DNA of 64,000 bases from Adiantum capillus-veneris (Eukaryota; Streptophyta; Polypodiopsida; Polypodiales; Pteridaceae): positions 93,569,087 to 93,633,086 of the forward strand of contig CM043966.1 in the NCBI GenBank assembly GCA_014529385.2, written 5' to 3'. Both the position numbers and the translations under genes were made by a program. This document shows, in pieces, positions 1 to 10,162 of this stretch (the first letter of the stretch is position 1; each line of letters starts with the position of its first letter). The notes below the pieces were generated by a model. It saw nothing but the letters and a program-made list of their open reading frames with translations, was not told the DNA's origin and ran no database searches.

Positions 1-1935
1 GAGTGAAAGTAGGTTAGCTTGAGCTCCTGAATCCAATAGTGCTCTGGCTTTGATTTGGTTGGTTCCTACTTTGCATTCAATGATGGGTTCTTCTTTGTCA
101 TTCCCCATTTCTGTTATACTAACTGCGTTTATTTGTATTGCTCGTTCATTGCGCTGTTTCTGACGCAGTAGTCTTCTTTTCTCCATTCTTTCCTTCGCCT
201 CAGCTTGCGCTTCCTCCTCAATCTTTTTCTTTTTCTGGACACGCAGCTTTTCTTGATGTATTTTGAGAAGCATGTCTTGGGTTAGCGGCAAAAGATACTT
301 TTTCACTCTGCATCCACTAATCCAATTGGGCATTTCTTCTCCGTCTAATGTAGCAAGCTTGACGGCTCCACTTGGTGATAGATCTTTAATCACCAGAGGT
401 CCCATCCCTCGCTTTTTAAGCTTTTTAGCATGTTGTTTCAGAGTGTAAACTAGGACATAGTCCCCAACCTTAAACTCTTTAGTCCGCACATGCTTATCAA
501 AAAATTCCTTTTGTCGCCTTTTTTGAGCGTAGATGGAAGCTACTGCTTTTAGGCGAAGCTCATCTAGCTTTTCCAGGTTATCTAATCTATCAGAGAGCTC
601 GTGCCCTGTCCATTCTAGATCCTTAGCCACCCTTAAGGTTGAAATCAAGAATTCTATTGGCAAGATAGCATTTAGCCCAAAAACCATGTTATATGGGGTC
701 GTTCCTATTGATGTTTTATATGCTACCCTATATGCCCATAATGTTGAATGCAACTTCTGGTCCCAGTCAGTTCTCGACTTAGATACAATCTTCGTAAGGA
801 CCGTGCATATGGTTTTGTTTGTTGCTTCAGCTTGTCCGTTTGCTTGTGGATGATACGGGCCTGATTTCCTATGGATTACCATGAATTCATCTAGAAGGAT
901 CTCTATCACTTCATTTATGAAATGTGTGCCTCGATCACTCACAATTTCTATTGGCAATCCATATCGTACAAAGACGTATTCATATAGAAATTGTGCCGTG
1001 GTCCTGGCATCTGCTTTTTGAGTTGCCTTTGCTTCGACCCACTTTGTTAGATAGTCTGTAGCCACAATAATGTATTGTGCATGAGTCTTATATGCAGGAG
1101 GTGAAATGGGTCCGACATAATCAATCCCCCATTTTGCAAAAGCTCTTGCCCCCATCATTGGTCTAAGCGGCATATCATCTCTTTTAAGTGGTACTTTGGT
1201 CCGCTGACAGTCATCACACCGTTTGACGTATTCCTCAGCGTCCATATGTAATGTTGGCCACCATATTCCTGTGGCTAAGACAAGTTTTGCTGTCTTATCA
1301 CCTGAGAAATGGCCTCCACCTACTCCTCCATGAGCTTGCTCCAGGATTATCACATACTCAGACTCTGATGCGCAAATCCTAAGCTGGTTGTCTTTACCTC
1401 TCTTATAGAGTTGATCTCCTATTAAAGCGTAATCTCTAGCTTCTGTCTCTACAGATTTCTGACGATCTTTTGACGTTCCTTCTGGGAAAGTTCTATTTGT
1501 GAGATATTCAACAATATACTGACTCCATTCTGGAGCGATCATTATCTGATATAATGTTGAATACTCGGCCAGCGGTTTTGATGAACATACAATACATACT
1601 GTGACATATTCATGTACGCTTTCTTTCATTCCTGGCCAATAGACTCCCAATTGTAACAAATTCCTATATGTGTTCCTTCTTGAACAATGAAATGCACATT
1701 CCTGAACATGTGCTTCGCACAAATATATATTATATTCCTCAGGGTTGATGCATAGTCGTAAAACATGATCATTTCCCAATTGATACAACCTTCCTGCAAT
1801 CAATTGAAGATTCTTGGATTGCTGAATAGCAATATGTTTCAGGTTGTATTCTCTTCTATCGAACTCTCCTCCATAGGTTAATAGGTCAACGACATTTTGA
1901 GGCTGAATACAACTGGTAAGGTTGTATTCCCCTCT
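1..1935 (-). CDS. Integrase fused to a second retropepsin domain (element 1 pol remnant, partial)
   Basis: The frame has no stop from 1935 down to base 1 (645 codons) and is open at the edge. Counting from 1935, a first H2C2-like zinc module starts at residue 76 (final Cys replaced: CSSK). A second, complete module (HX6H, CDDC) follows. The integrase core has Asp 272 (GIDYVGP), Asp 334 (SDRGTHF) and Glu 370 (GQAEATN), with 35 residues between the last two, so the DDE triad is intact. A GPY/F-like end (MPNWISGCRVKKYL) is followed by a Lys/Arg/Glu-rich linker and then a protease active-site motif ALLDSGAQ, Asp about 635. The frame overlaps the upstream gag frame by 58 nt and lies -1 to it. That overlap was created by the internal deletion, so a programmed frameshift is possible but unproven. 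Confidence 0.9.
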
Positions 1936-3437
1936 TCACCTTCGCAATACTCTCCGACCTTGTTTAAGGGTACAGGCTTAGCGTTCTTTTGTGGCTTGCT
2001 CAGCTCCTCAATGCTCTCTTGCAATCTCGATGTTGGATCTTTTATCCCGAATTTCTCCAAGCATTTTCCTACAGTGGTCCACATATGTGGTCTTAGCCTC
2101 AAAAGCTCAGCTAGAGTGATAGTGCATGTCACTGGTGTTGACAAAATCTCTATCAATCCTTGCGAGTCCATGACTTTTTCTGATGAGATTTTTCGTGAGG
2201 GAAGTGCTCTAATCTCGGATTTTGCTTCATACTCTCCTAAGTATGAAGGTAAGGTTTTCAGTGAATGAGGTTTGCTCTCCATTGTTCTAACACAGCCCCC
2301 ATCTCCCCAGTAAGATTGTAGATCCAAGTCCACTTGAGATCCTGCCTCAAATTCCACTATGGGAGGATTCCTAATGTCCTTTTCCCAATTTGTCTGATTA
2401 GCTTGGCAACTTAGCTCGTTTGCAAAGTTTGCCTCTCTCACTTGTTTCCAAAATTCATTGTAATCCTCATCTTTTCCGTAAATCCTCTGTATGACTGGAT
2501 GAAAACTCTCTATCTCCTGATCGGTTGTGTTCAATACTATGCGGTCATCCTTTTGTGTATTTTCAGGCTTTTGTGCACTGGGAATCTTTTCAGCTACCCG
2601 TGAAACGATAGTCTCTTGCTGAATTGGGTTTTCCTTTCCACAATTCATTGTTTCTTTTGGTGGTTCTAATAAGGCTTGTGCAGTCTTGATCATTCTCTGG
2701 CACATTTCAAGTCTCTGCTTTTCCAATTCTGCGTTTGGGTATGTCATCCACCTCTGTTCTTGTGTTTGGTTGTTCTTTAACCTAGCTTCGTAAGCTCTCA
2801 TCAGTGCGTCCAATGGTTCGTGTACCTTGTCGACTAGCACTGATCCCCCGGAGCTTAAGCTCGTTGTTTCTTTGATACTCTTTTGTTTCGTTCTTTCCGG
2901 GCTCATCTCTCGTTTCCCGTTTTGACTCTCAAGTTTTTCTAATCTAGCTTTAGTTTGCTTTAGTTCCTCAGCTAGAATAGCGTCTTCACGTTCTTTTCTC
3001 AACTTCATGCGTGCTTTTCTAGCTTTCCATGTGTTTTTTCTCTGACTCCGCGGTCCTTGACTAACTACGTCAGTCGCTAACTTTCCATTCTCAGGTTCTC
3101 TAGTGGTTTTCTTAGCTTGAGCTCTAGTAACAACTTGCGTTGGTATCAGAGTTTCATTTTCAGACCCACTGCTGGTAGGAATAGTTTCTAGCATATTCAA
3201 TGTCGTCTTTTGCACTTTGTTTGGATTCTTTGAACAATCCTCAATGAAGTGAGTAACCCCACACTCAGTGCAATAAGCGTTAATTCGAATGATTTCCGTA
3301 TGTGGGCAAACATTCATCAGATGGTCACCTCCACACTTGTAACAGGGTCCTAGTGCTGGTCTTGGTCCCGCTTGATTCGTCCTTTGTGGGTAGGATGGTC
3401 TTTGTCCTGTTAACCCTCCATGAGCTATGAACATCAA
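1878..3437 (-). CDS. Gag C-terminal part with two zinc knuckles (element 1)
   Basis: An open frame of 519 codons. Near residues 32-45 and 55-69 are two knuckle-like motifs, CYKCGGDHLMNVC and CTECGVTHFIEDC, both CX2CX3HX4C, one residue shorter than the usual CX2CX4HX4C retroviral knuckle. A long charged, Lys/Glu-rich, probably helical segment follows, then a region that in element 2 leads into protease 1. The last dozen residues come from the deletion junction and are out of frame with integrase. The frame is probably continuous with the gag ORF upstream in the ancestral element; here it is separated by frame changes at about 3438-3990. Nucleic-acid binding by the knuckles is inferred from the motif. 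Confidence 0.82.
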   Translation of the reverse strand: MMFIAHGGLTGQRPSYPQRTNQAGPRPALGPCYKCGGDHLMNVCPHTEIIRINAYCTECGVTHFIEDCSKNPNKVQKTTLNMLETIPTSSGSENETLIPTQVVTRAQAKKTTREPENGKLATDVVSQGPRSQRKNTWKARKARMKLRKEREDAILAEELKQTKARLEKLESQNGKREMSPERTKQKSIKETTSLSSGGSVLVDKVHEPLDALMRAYEARLKNNQTQEQRWMTYPNAELEKQRLEMCQRMIKTAQALLEPPKETMNCGKENPIQQETIVSRVAEKIPSAQKPENTQKDDRIVLNTTDQEIESFHPVIQRIYGKDEDYNEFWKQVREANFANELSCQANQTNWEKDIRNPPIVEFEAGSQVDLDLQSYWGDGGCVRTMESKPHSLKTLPSYLGEYEAKSEIRALPSRKISSEKVMDSQGLIEILSTPVTCTITLAELLRLRPHMWTTVGKCLEKFGIKDPTSRLQESIEELSKPQKNAKPVPLNKVGEYCEGEEGNTTLPVVFSLKMSLTY

Positions 3438-3946
3438 GTTCTTGCGTCCATATTGTATCTCTCTTCATCAGAAGCACTGGTAACTGTGGGTATTCCAACA
3501 TTCCCCATCATGCCCCATGGTTTTGGTTGTTTTGGTTCTTCTGGTGGGTACTAAACTGTCGGAGACATGTGTGCACCCGATTCTTCGTAATAGGCTTGAA
3601 CAGGCACTAAGGCTTGTTCTTCCTGATTCTCTAAGGTTGGTGCATATCTAATGCCCACTGGTCTTGCTCCTGGTAAAGTGGTTGTTGTCCCAATACCGGT
3701 TGCGGTCTTTCTATCCCCATAGGTCCAGGTACATTTCCCGTTGGGTATCGAGGTACTGGATGTACTTGAGGTGGTGCTAATTGAGCAGGAGGTGCATACT
3801 GGCGCTCCCTTACATACCCTTTGTTGTAATAACACTCCTCTGTTGGATGATTTGTCCATTTTTGTTCAATAGCACACCATTTCAGTGTTTTGGCAATGGT
3901 TTTTGGTATGGTGCCATCCTTTTTAGAGCATCTTCTATCATTTGCT
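3438..3946 (-). pseudogene. Frameshifted Pro-rich gag linker (element 1)
   Basis: Between the two large gag frames the coding sense continues with frame changes. A 102-codon open frame (3859-3551) starts off-frame and then picks up the same peptide as element 2 (GIRYAPTLENQEEQ, then a QAYYEESGAHM segment). The part before it encodes a Cys-bearing segment (WCAIEQKWTNHPTEECYY in the reference frame of element 2) and a Pro/Gln-rich stretch. At least two indels are needed to join it to its neighbours, so this copy of gag is not translatable as one protein. Confidence 0.7.
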
Positions 3947-5632
3947 CTACATTTGGCATGGTTGTTGTTTGAACATTCTTTTTAGTGGTAGTCTCGCTCG
4001 CGCTACGGAGGAGGAGCTACTGGATGCACAATCTGTATCCGCTGACACCTCTCCATAAACCGTACAGTTATCCACTAAGTACAATGCCTCTCTCGTTACT
4101 TGCTCGAAACTTGTACAAGCTTTCAAGTGCAAGTCCTTCTTGAGAGTGTCGTTCCTCAGTCCCTCAATAAAGAGAACAGATAGTCTGTCATCTTGTGGTC
4201 GTTCACGTACTGGACATCTCTCAATGTATTGTTTGAAGCGAAGTGAAGCTTCCTTCACTTTTTCGTGTTCTCTCTGTTTAAAAGCATATATTTGTGAGAC
4301 CGTATTGTGCTTAATCCCTCGTTTTGAGAATTCCTCAGCAAACTCTCTTAGCAAATGGTCAATGTCATGGAATCCCCCTATGTTCATTGGTTGAAACCAT
4401 GTCAATGCAGTACCTTCTAGAGTAAGACCAAATCCCTCGTATTGTGTATGGAAATCTGTTATCTGCTCAGCTCTTAAGACTTGCTTAAAGAGTGACACAT
4501 GTGCATACGGATCTCCTGAACCACCATACTTCTTTGGCATACACTTGGATACTTGAGATGGTCTCATACGTCTATGATCTGCTACCAATCTCATTGCTCC
4601 TGTGTCTCGGCTAAAGCTTTCTCTAGCATCATGGACTTCATGGGTTACCCTTGTCGGTTCCCCTGCCCTGAATCTACTACTAGGAGGTAAATGCGATGGT
4701 TCCGCTTCAAACCTTGGACCTGGCGTGGTATAGGTGGGGATTGGAACTGCACTACCTCGATTCGTCTCCATTGACTCTCTGGAATGTAATGATCCCATTG
4801 GACCTAGCTTCGAGTCCCAAGGTTGACTGAAAGAGTCAGCAACCTGAGTTCTTTGTCCTCCTGTTGTCATTGAGTTTTGCACTCCATTTGTTGGTGCTGG
4901 TCTATGTGAGCTAGAAGTAACATAATACTGATGTAGTGGTCCCCCAAAGTATGTATATCCTTCTAATTCTTTCTTGCCCATTGTTGAGTATTGCCTGCCA
5001 TACTTATCGTAAGCGGCAATTTTCACTTCCGATCCCTCTGTGTAGGTAAAGACATAAAGTCTTTTTTGGTCTGTCAACTCTCCGGTGTAGGGTTCTTCAC
5101 ATCTATAATAGAGATCTTGCTCCCCATTATTATATTTGTATAGCCCCACATAGATGTTATCAGTGTTGATCCTTGTAGTTTCATTCTCTCTTCTTAACCT
5201 CGCATTAGGGAAGTTCATTATTGGTGCTTTCTCCTCGAGTTCTTCATCTATTTTGGCTTTGGTGCCCATCAATCCCCACTTGTCCACAATGTTAGGATTT
5301 AGGACTACCAAGTACATGGTACCCTCGTCATCTAGATATCTATCTCCGCTATAGCTCACAGGCACTAAGTCCTTGAACTCACTAGGTCTATCTTCTATCT
5401 TTACACAATAGCGGTCCATTCCATCTTTGTAGATCTTGGCACCTTGCTCATTGTCGTACTGGTATTTTATGAACAATAGCTTCATGGTGGCGGAAGGGTT
5501 TGATGATCCTGCTGCCATATTTTCTATGTTGTTCCTGTTCGAGTGTTCCAAGTTTTCGGTGAAAATCTCGTAAGATCTCTCCGAAGAAGTATCAGAGACA
5601 CTTCCTTCAAAGATCGGCTCTAATGGTTGCAC
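3947..5632 (-). CDS. Gag, N-terminal and capsid-like part (element 1)
   Basis: An open frame of 561 codons; the first codon used by the open frame is a GTG, so the true start is probably further upstream at the LRSGR-type N-terminus seen in element 2 near 24910. Residues about 370-520 look like the retrotransposon gag (capsid) domain: YGGSGDPYAH, then GTALTWFQPM, FAEEFSKRGI, and EASLRFKQYIERC. The first 350 residues are acidic to neutral and Ser/Pro-rich with no domain I recognise. The C-terminal end (ARARLPLKRM) is off-frame compared with element 2. It is the best preserved gag of the two copies. Confidence 0.88.
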   Translation of the reverse strand: MQPLEPIFEGSVSDTSSERSYEIFTENLEHSNRNNIENMAAGSSNPSATMKLLFIKYQYDNEQGAKIYKDGMDRYCVKIEDRPSEFKDLVPVSYSGDRYLDDEGTMYLVVLNPNIVDKWGLMGTKAKIDEELEEKAPIMNFPNARLRRENETTRINTDNIYVGLYKYNNGEQDLYYRCEEPYTGELTDQKRLYVFTYTEGSEVKIAAYDKYGRQYSTMGKKELEGYTYFGGPLHQYYVTSSSHRPAPTNGVQNSMTTGGQRTQVADSFSQPWDSKLGPMGSLHSRESMETNRGSAVPIPTYTTPGPRFEAEPSHLPPSSRFRAGEPTRVTHEVHDARESFSRDTGAMRLVADHRRMRPSQVSKCMPKKYGGSGDPYAHVSLFKQVLRAEQITDFHTQYEGFGLTLEGTALTWFQPMNIGGFHDIDHLLREFAEEFSKRGIKHNTVSQIYAFKQREHEKVKEASLRFKQYIERCPVRERPQDDRLSVLFIEGLRNDTLKKDLHLKACTSFEQVTREALYLVDNCTVYGEVSADTDCASSSSSSVARARLPLKRMFKQQPCQM

Positions 5633-5643
5633 CCAACTTTGGT

Positions 5644-7134
5644 TTACACTTCCCTCGGTTGATATGACACTTGCTGGTTCCCCTTGTTTGGTTGATTATT
5701 CCGAGATTCCTGCCCGATCTTAAATTCATCAATTCCCCTGAAGGACTTTAACTTTTCCGTCTCGGCAATTTGTTTTCCCAGGTTTTTGTGGTCAGAATTG
5801 ATCCAAACTGACTGATACTTGGTCAATTGTTTAATCTTGTCAGTTGGACAACTTCTGTTTCATCAAGTGAGAATTTTGTTACTGTTATGCTGAAAAAGAC
5901 ATTATACACGTATGATGTCTTTTTTCACAGATTTGGACTATTTTGGTTATGCTCACTCTCAGTGGCCCCTTTATGCTCTGTTCACTCACAAAATTCAGTT
6001 TGAACTCTGTTTGAGCAAGTTATGGCTAGTTCAGGCTTTTCTTGGCAATTTTCCGCTTTTGACTTGTTTTTTGGGTCAATTGTGATCCAAATGGTATGAA
6101 ACTTGAAATATAACCTCTAGACAGCTATTACAATGGATCTGTGTTAGCAAAGTATCAAAATATGTCCAAAATTAGGTCAAAGACATCATACGCGTATGAT
6201 GTCTTTTTCATCAATTTGGGTCCAAACTTGATATTTATGCTTTCTACAGTGTTTGTAACAATCTTGTCAGGTCAGATTTCAAAATAAGCAGTGGATGTGC
6301 CAAAAGACATTATACGCGTATGATGTCTTTTGTCCCAGATTTTGACTATTTTTGGTTTTAAGCCTTCTCCAATGTTTATAATTGAGTTTCAAGTGTTTTT
6401 GTCAGGTCTGAATGTAAAAACAAGATTTGAATCCAAAATTTCCTATTCTTTGCGTTTCTTGGACTCCGACTTGTCTTTTTGGTTCCTTTGAGTGTTAATG
6501 CTCTTGTTTTAAGTTGATCTCAAGGTAAAACCCCCCTTCTAAACACTCTGGCAATGTCAAATTTTCAATTTTTGTCTCTGTTTAGGTCCTAAGACATCAT
6601 ACGCGTATGATGTCTAAAGTTGCAGATTTCCAGTTTTTCAGCACAGAACTCTTCCAGTAGCTCTTTTAAGTGCTCAGCAACAATCAGTTACACAGAAAAT
6701 TTTTCTGAACTTTGTTTATTGCATATTTCACTACCAAAGCGACTTTTTCAGTGATCTAACATGCAATCAAACACATCAAGCAAATAGAACCCCAATTGAT
6801 AGCTCTAGATCAGGATCAAATCAAGCCCTACCTAAGCTACTTCTAATCATAAAATGGATTTTTTGCAATTGAAAAATAAAAGAATTTACTACCACACAAG
6901 GAGTAGCAAATGCTTTTTATGTCAACAACCACTTAAACACCATCAAAAACAATCTAATCTAAGCTAGACTAAAAATACTGTCAACGCGGAAGACCCAGGA
7001 ATACCCCACTTCCTAGTATCTCTCGAGACCTTCGGAGTCCACCACTCCTAGATCTTTTCTAACTAAAGTATACAAAGTAGTTTATACGACTCACCTCGTA
7101 GGATTAGTCTAAGGTCACCTACTTAGGGCTCTCG
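5644..7134 (-). other. Untranslated leader of element 1
   Basis: About 1.5 kb between PBS and gag on the minus strand, without a convincing coding frame; a 60-codon open frame at 5826-5644 (MTKYQSVWINSD) is conserved in the leader of element 2 but leads to no domain. The region is AT-rich and holds four palindromes described separately. The same arrangement in element 2 suggests RNA structure or protein-binding function rather than coding. Confidence 0.75.
5893..6615. repeat. Four copies of the 24-bp palindrome in the leader of element 1
   Basis: Copies lie at 5897-5920 (mismatched), 6179-6206 (perfect over 28 bp), 6301-6332 (32 bp, one mismatched pair) and 6592-6615 (perfect 24 bp). The half-site is AGACATCATACG followed at once by its own reverse complement, with ACGCGT at the centre. 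Centre-to-centre distances are 284, 124 and 287 bp, nearly the mirror of the plus-strand element 2 leader. Each could form a loop-less hairpin in RNA or a cruciform in DNA, or bind a symmetric protein dimer. Confidence 0.95.
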
Positions 7135-7152
7135 TCCCCGGCAGCGGCGCCA
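7135..7152 (-). promoter_or_regulatory. Primer binding site of element 1 (tRNA-Asp-like)
   Basis: On the minus strand the 18 bases TGGCGCCGCTGCCGGGGA lie two bases after the LTR end. They complement the 3' end of plant tRNA-Asp with one mismatch. This primer type is typical of Athila-like and related non-chromovirus gypsy elements. Confidence 0.9.
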
Positions 7153-7154
7153 AA

Positions 7155-7779
7155 TGTTAAGGCGGTTACGCCGCTAGCGGAAGCTAAATAGCGAGAACTC
7201 AACCAACAACAGAATTTGTCAGACGAGGACGAAGCTTGACCCGCAGGCGCATGGAAACAACTAGGTGGGTGTCAAATCACCTACTCGACCTTCTAATGAC
7301 AATCACTACTAAGGAAATCAAATCTAAGTTCTAAAATACGCAAGTGACTGAAATCCGTACTACGAACGAATGCTATACGAAACAGGATCTAGAATCATCG
7401 AATCGATCTCAAACTCAAGGGGAAGTCTATACACTAGGTAAGAACAACACCCTAAAGACTTGAACTGCAAAATCAACCTATAACCACTCCGTGCGGTAAA
7501 CGCGTATGAAGACAGGCCGAAAAATACAGGTGACCGAAACTTGACCCCGATGGTACTAATGTGTAGCTCTACTCGTTGTGGTTCTATAGATATGCTGCAC
7601 GCTCTATTCCGACACACGAGTTGGAAGAAAACTCACACCGAAGCTCGTAGGAACTTACCACACGTAGAAGCCGATAGCGCGCACTCTTGGTATCTGTGCG
7701 TAGCTCTCACACGTTGCTAACGCAATGGCGGTGTCGCTTCTCCAATGGCGGCCCCGTAGCTCGCGTAGCAAGGAGATAA

Positions 7780-7816
<37 letters not shown>

Positions 7817-8031
7817 ACACAGTCACGGCGCTCAAAACTCACTTTGATTAATAATTCCCCCTTAGGTTACAAAACTTTGGCTTATATACCTCAGCCTTGG
7901 AGGTGAGAACATCTCTAATTATTTACATCAGCAGGTGAAATTAAGTCGGGATTACAGGCTGGAAACTCAATTGAGTCCCGTTACTTAATGAATGGCTCAA
8001 ATCAAAATTAATGTCGGAAAGACATTTATTA
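7155..8031 (-). mobile_element. 5' LTR of element 1, outer 67 bp missing
   Basis: It matches the element 2 LTRs from the terminal TTAACA (revcomp starts at 7155) through U5, the (CT)n run and a TATA-like TTATATA at 7882-7888, up to 8031. There LTR sequence stops exactly at TAATA and is replaced by the dispersed repeat. The missing outer piece corresponds to the LTR stub at 49743-49814, which ends at the same TAATA. Confidence 0.92.
7782..7814. repeat. (CT)n microsatellite in LTR of element 1
   Basis: About 33 bp of CT dinucleotide, at the position where both LTRs of element 2 carry GA on the other strand. It lies just downstream of the TATA-like box. Confidence 0.95.
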
Positions 8032-8940
8032 TGGGGTTTTCATGTTTCAATGGCTCCTAGCTTGGACAAATGGTAGAGCTTGCTTCTCTTTATGTTTCAA
8101 TGGATCCAATCTTAGCAAGTGTGGTGAACTTGAAACGAATGAAAGAATCCCCCCCCCCCCCCCATGTACAACGTATTATGGGTTTTGAAAGCACTGGGAG
8201 AAAATAATAGCTTTGATAAGTGGTGGACCTTGCTTCTCTCCATGCTTCAATGGAGCCGAGGTTGGACACATGTTGGAGAGAAGATGGTTGCCCATGAAAT
8301 AAGACCATGCATGCTATAATCAATCATATGTTGTACACATGGTGGACCTTGCAATTGTTTTATATGCCTAACTTGGACAAGTGGAGGACCCTTGATTACC
8401 TCCAGATATCAACAACAAGCCAAGTTTGGACAAGTGTAGTACCACCAAACCAGAATCTATATGCTACAATAGAGTATAGGTAGGACACGCGATGAACCTT
8501 GATATCAAACCATCCATGCTACTAGAGATGATAGGTTTCACATGTGGTGGAACCTTGTATCAATGTTCTATGTGTAGTTTTTGACTAGTGATAGACCTTG
8601 AAACTAATCCCTCTAGGCTACAAGAAAAAAAGATGGAGGAGGCTAGACTACTTTTGTTGCATCAATGCATCCCATGTTACCACATATACTATAGGGTTCT
8701 TGGATAAGTGTTGGATCTTGTGTCAATGCTCCATGTCTAGCTTGGACAAGTGGTGGACCTTGGTTCTCTCTATGCTTCAAATGGGCAATAGATTGAAGAC
8801 ACAGTGGCCTTTTTTTTCCAATGATTTTATTTTTTGGAAACCTGGGAGGCACCATGTGAGAGGCACTCTAAGTCTTCCATACAATGGACCTATTGGACTA
8901 TAAAATAATGATATTTCTCTTTGATATTGTCATTATTTTA
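8032..8940 (-). repeat. Dispersed copies of the CCACCACTTGTCC repeat, reverse orientation
   Basis: The repeat core appears reverse-complemented as TAGCTTGGACAAGTGGTGGACC or close variants near 8053, 8207, 8370 and 8735, with degenerate sequence between. A run of 15 C lies at 8149-8163. There is no coding frame with recognisable content. The segment starts at the broken LTR end and continues to the first exon of the SET gene. Confidence 0.85.
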
Positions 8941-8965
8941 TGCATAATATTTTCTTCTTTTTGCA

Positions 8966-9521
8966 GACACAAAGGAGTTAAGTGATATAAAAACTAGATG
9001 TATTTCACACTATGATTGGCATGAAGATCCTTTTGGACACCAACTTTTCCTATTCCCAAAGATGTAATTTTCCATATTAACGGTGTGGATTTTGAAGTGC
9101 GACTTTCATGTATTGAAGGAGCTGGTTATGGGCTATTTGTGCATACTACCCTGGAAAGTGGTTTGACTATTCTAAACTATGGAGGGCATAAGTATAGATT
9201 TCAAGACTGGAAAAAGATATGCAAAATATTTCCAAGAGCTTATAAATATTCTCTTCTAGAGGATCCAAACATAGAAGAAGAGGAAGATCAATCATACATT
9301 ATTGGTTGTGTAGAAGAAGGAAACGTGTCGGGCTATATAAATAGTTCTCATAGTACAAATGTATGTCCAACGTACGCTATACATTTGATCCAAATTTGCC
9401 ACCTTGGCATAAATGCACCTCTTCACACATCAAGTCAGAAGAATATGGCCATGTATGCATTGAGACTATTTGTCAAGTTGAAGCAGGAGAAGAGTTGTTT
9501 GCTGACTATAACTTTACTTGA
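8966..9521 (+). pseudogene. SET-domain protein exon, frameshifted
   Basis: A consensus 3' splice site (CTTCTTTTTGCAG) precedes 8966. Translation gives HYDWHEDPFGHQLF, then after a frame change EGAGYGLFV...NYGG (start of a SET domain), GNVSGYINSSHSTNVCP (equivalent of the SET GNxxRFINHSCxPN motif), and after another single-base frame change LPPWHKC and VEAGEELFADYNF (equivalent of GEELxxDY). The order and spacing are those of a SET lysine methyltransferase. An in-frame TGA at 9519-9521 follows NFT, where Trp is common. The frame changes near 9060 and 9378 mean a decayed copy or base-call errors; the 645-codon open frame in element 1 argues against generally poor sequence. Substrate unknown; a nuclear histone or protein methyltransferase origin is inferred. 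Confidence 0.68.
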
Positions 9522-9589
9522 CATTGTAAAGTATTGTACATGGATGGAAATCTCAAGTACATGCATCATTTTCAATTTTCATGGATGAA

Positions 9590-10162
9590 ATCTCAAGTAA
9601 ATATAACATTTGATTATTGTTTAGTTTATGCTCAACGAGAATCTAGAGTGCTCTTATGCTTTGTGTGTTGTCTAACATATTTGACTACCTTGGCCATAGA
9701 ATCTTGATTCTACTCTAGATTTGTGATAAATCTTACCAAAATTTAATCAATGTCTAGGTTGGACAAGTGGTGGGGCTTCAAACATTACTGTCTTAAACAA
9801 ATGGAGTTATCTTACTTGAATAAGTGGTGGCCTTTGAATCCAAATCTAAGCCAAATCTCTAATTATTTTCTTGTAGTCTAGGTTGGACATTTGGTGGACC
9901 TTGTATCCATGTTTCCTCAACAAGGGTGGCTTTTAGTTTTCACTTTAAGTACTCATCTTTAATAAAGTGTAGGATGGAAAATGTTGAGTTAGTAGATTGT
10001 ATTTTAGACAAGTGGTGTTTGGTGTACGAATGCTGAAAATGGTTGCAAGGATTCTAACAACGACTTTACCTTAAATAAATTTCTTACTAGGAGTTCTACA
10101 TATAAATATGTGAATAAAATTCTAGTGGTTTTGAGATACCATTTGTGTGTGTGTTTTCTTAG
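9590..10162 (+). other. Non-coding interval with single reverse copies of the dispersed repeat
   Basis: Between the SET exon and the NIF exon no coding frame is seen. Reverse copies of the repeat core lie at about 9752-9780 and 9880-9905. The interval ends in a T-rich tract and TTCTTAG, a good 3' splice site, so at least its right part is probably intron. Whether SET and NIF exons belong to one transcript is undecided. Confidence 0.6.

Larger units (their letters stand above)
1..8031 (-). mobile_element. Element 1: Ty3/gypsy retrotransposon, internally deleted, 5' LTR truncated
   Basis: Read on the minus strand the order is a partial 5' LTR (8031-7155), a tRNA-Asp-like PBS, a leader with four palindromes, gag, and then integrase plus a second protease running off the window edge. 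It is collinear with element 2 (22482-41557) except for one deletion. Near 1907 the sequence jumps from the start of the first protease (element 2 about 28722) directly to the region after RNase H (element 2 about 31614). About 2.9 kb encoding protease 1, linker, RT and RNase H is therefore missing. Position 1 corresponds to about 33498 of element 2, so the 3' part and 3' LTR lie outside. The element could move only with enzymes from a complete relative (inference). Confidence 0.93.

Noticed and set aside
533-853. Plus-strand frames over element 1 (also 263-448, 1897-2268, 4140-4394)
   Set aside because: Antisense shadows of the integrase and gag frames; no motif, and the minus-strand reading is supported by element 2.
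1878-1935. Classical slippery heptamer for -1 frameshifting in the gag-integrase overlap of element 1
   Set aside because: No X-XXY-YYZ heptamer in the right frame is present; the overlap is more simply a by-product of the deletion.
8149-8163. Run of 15 C as a regulatory or telomere-like element
   Set aside because: A single homopolymer; may be slippage or a sequencing artefact.
9750-10000. Repeat copies between SET and NIF exons as terminal inverted repeats
   Set aside because: They are partial, imperfect and not paired with equal ends on the other side.
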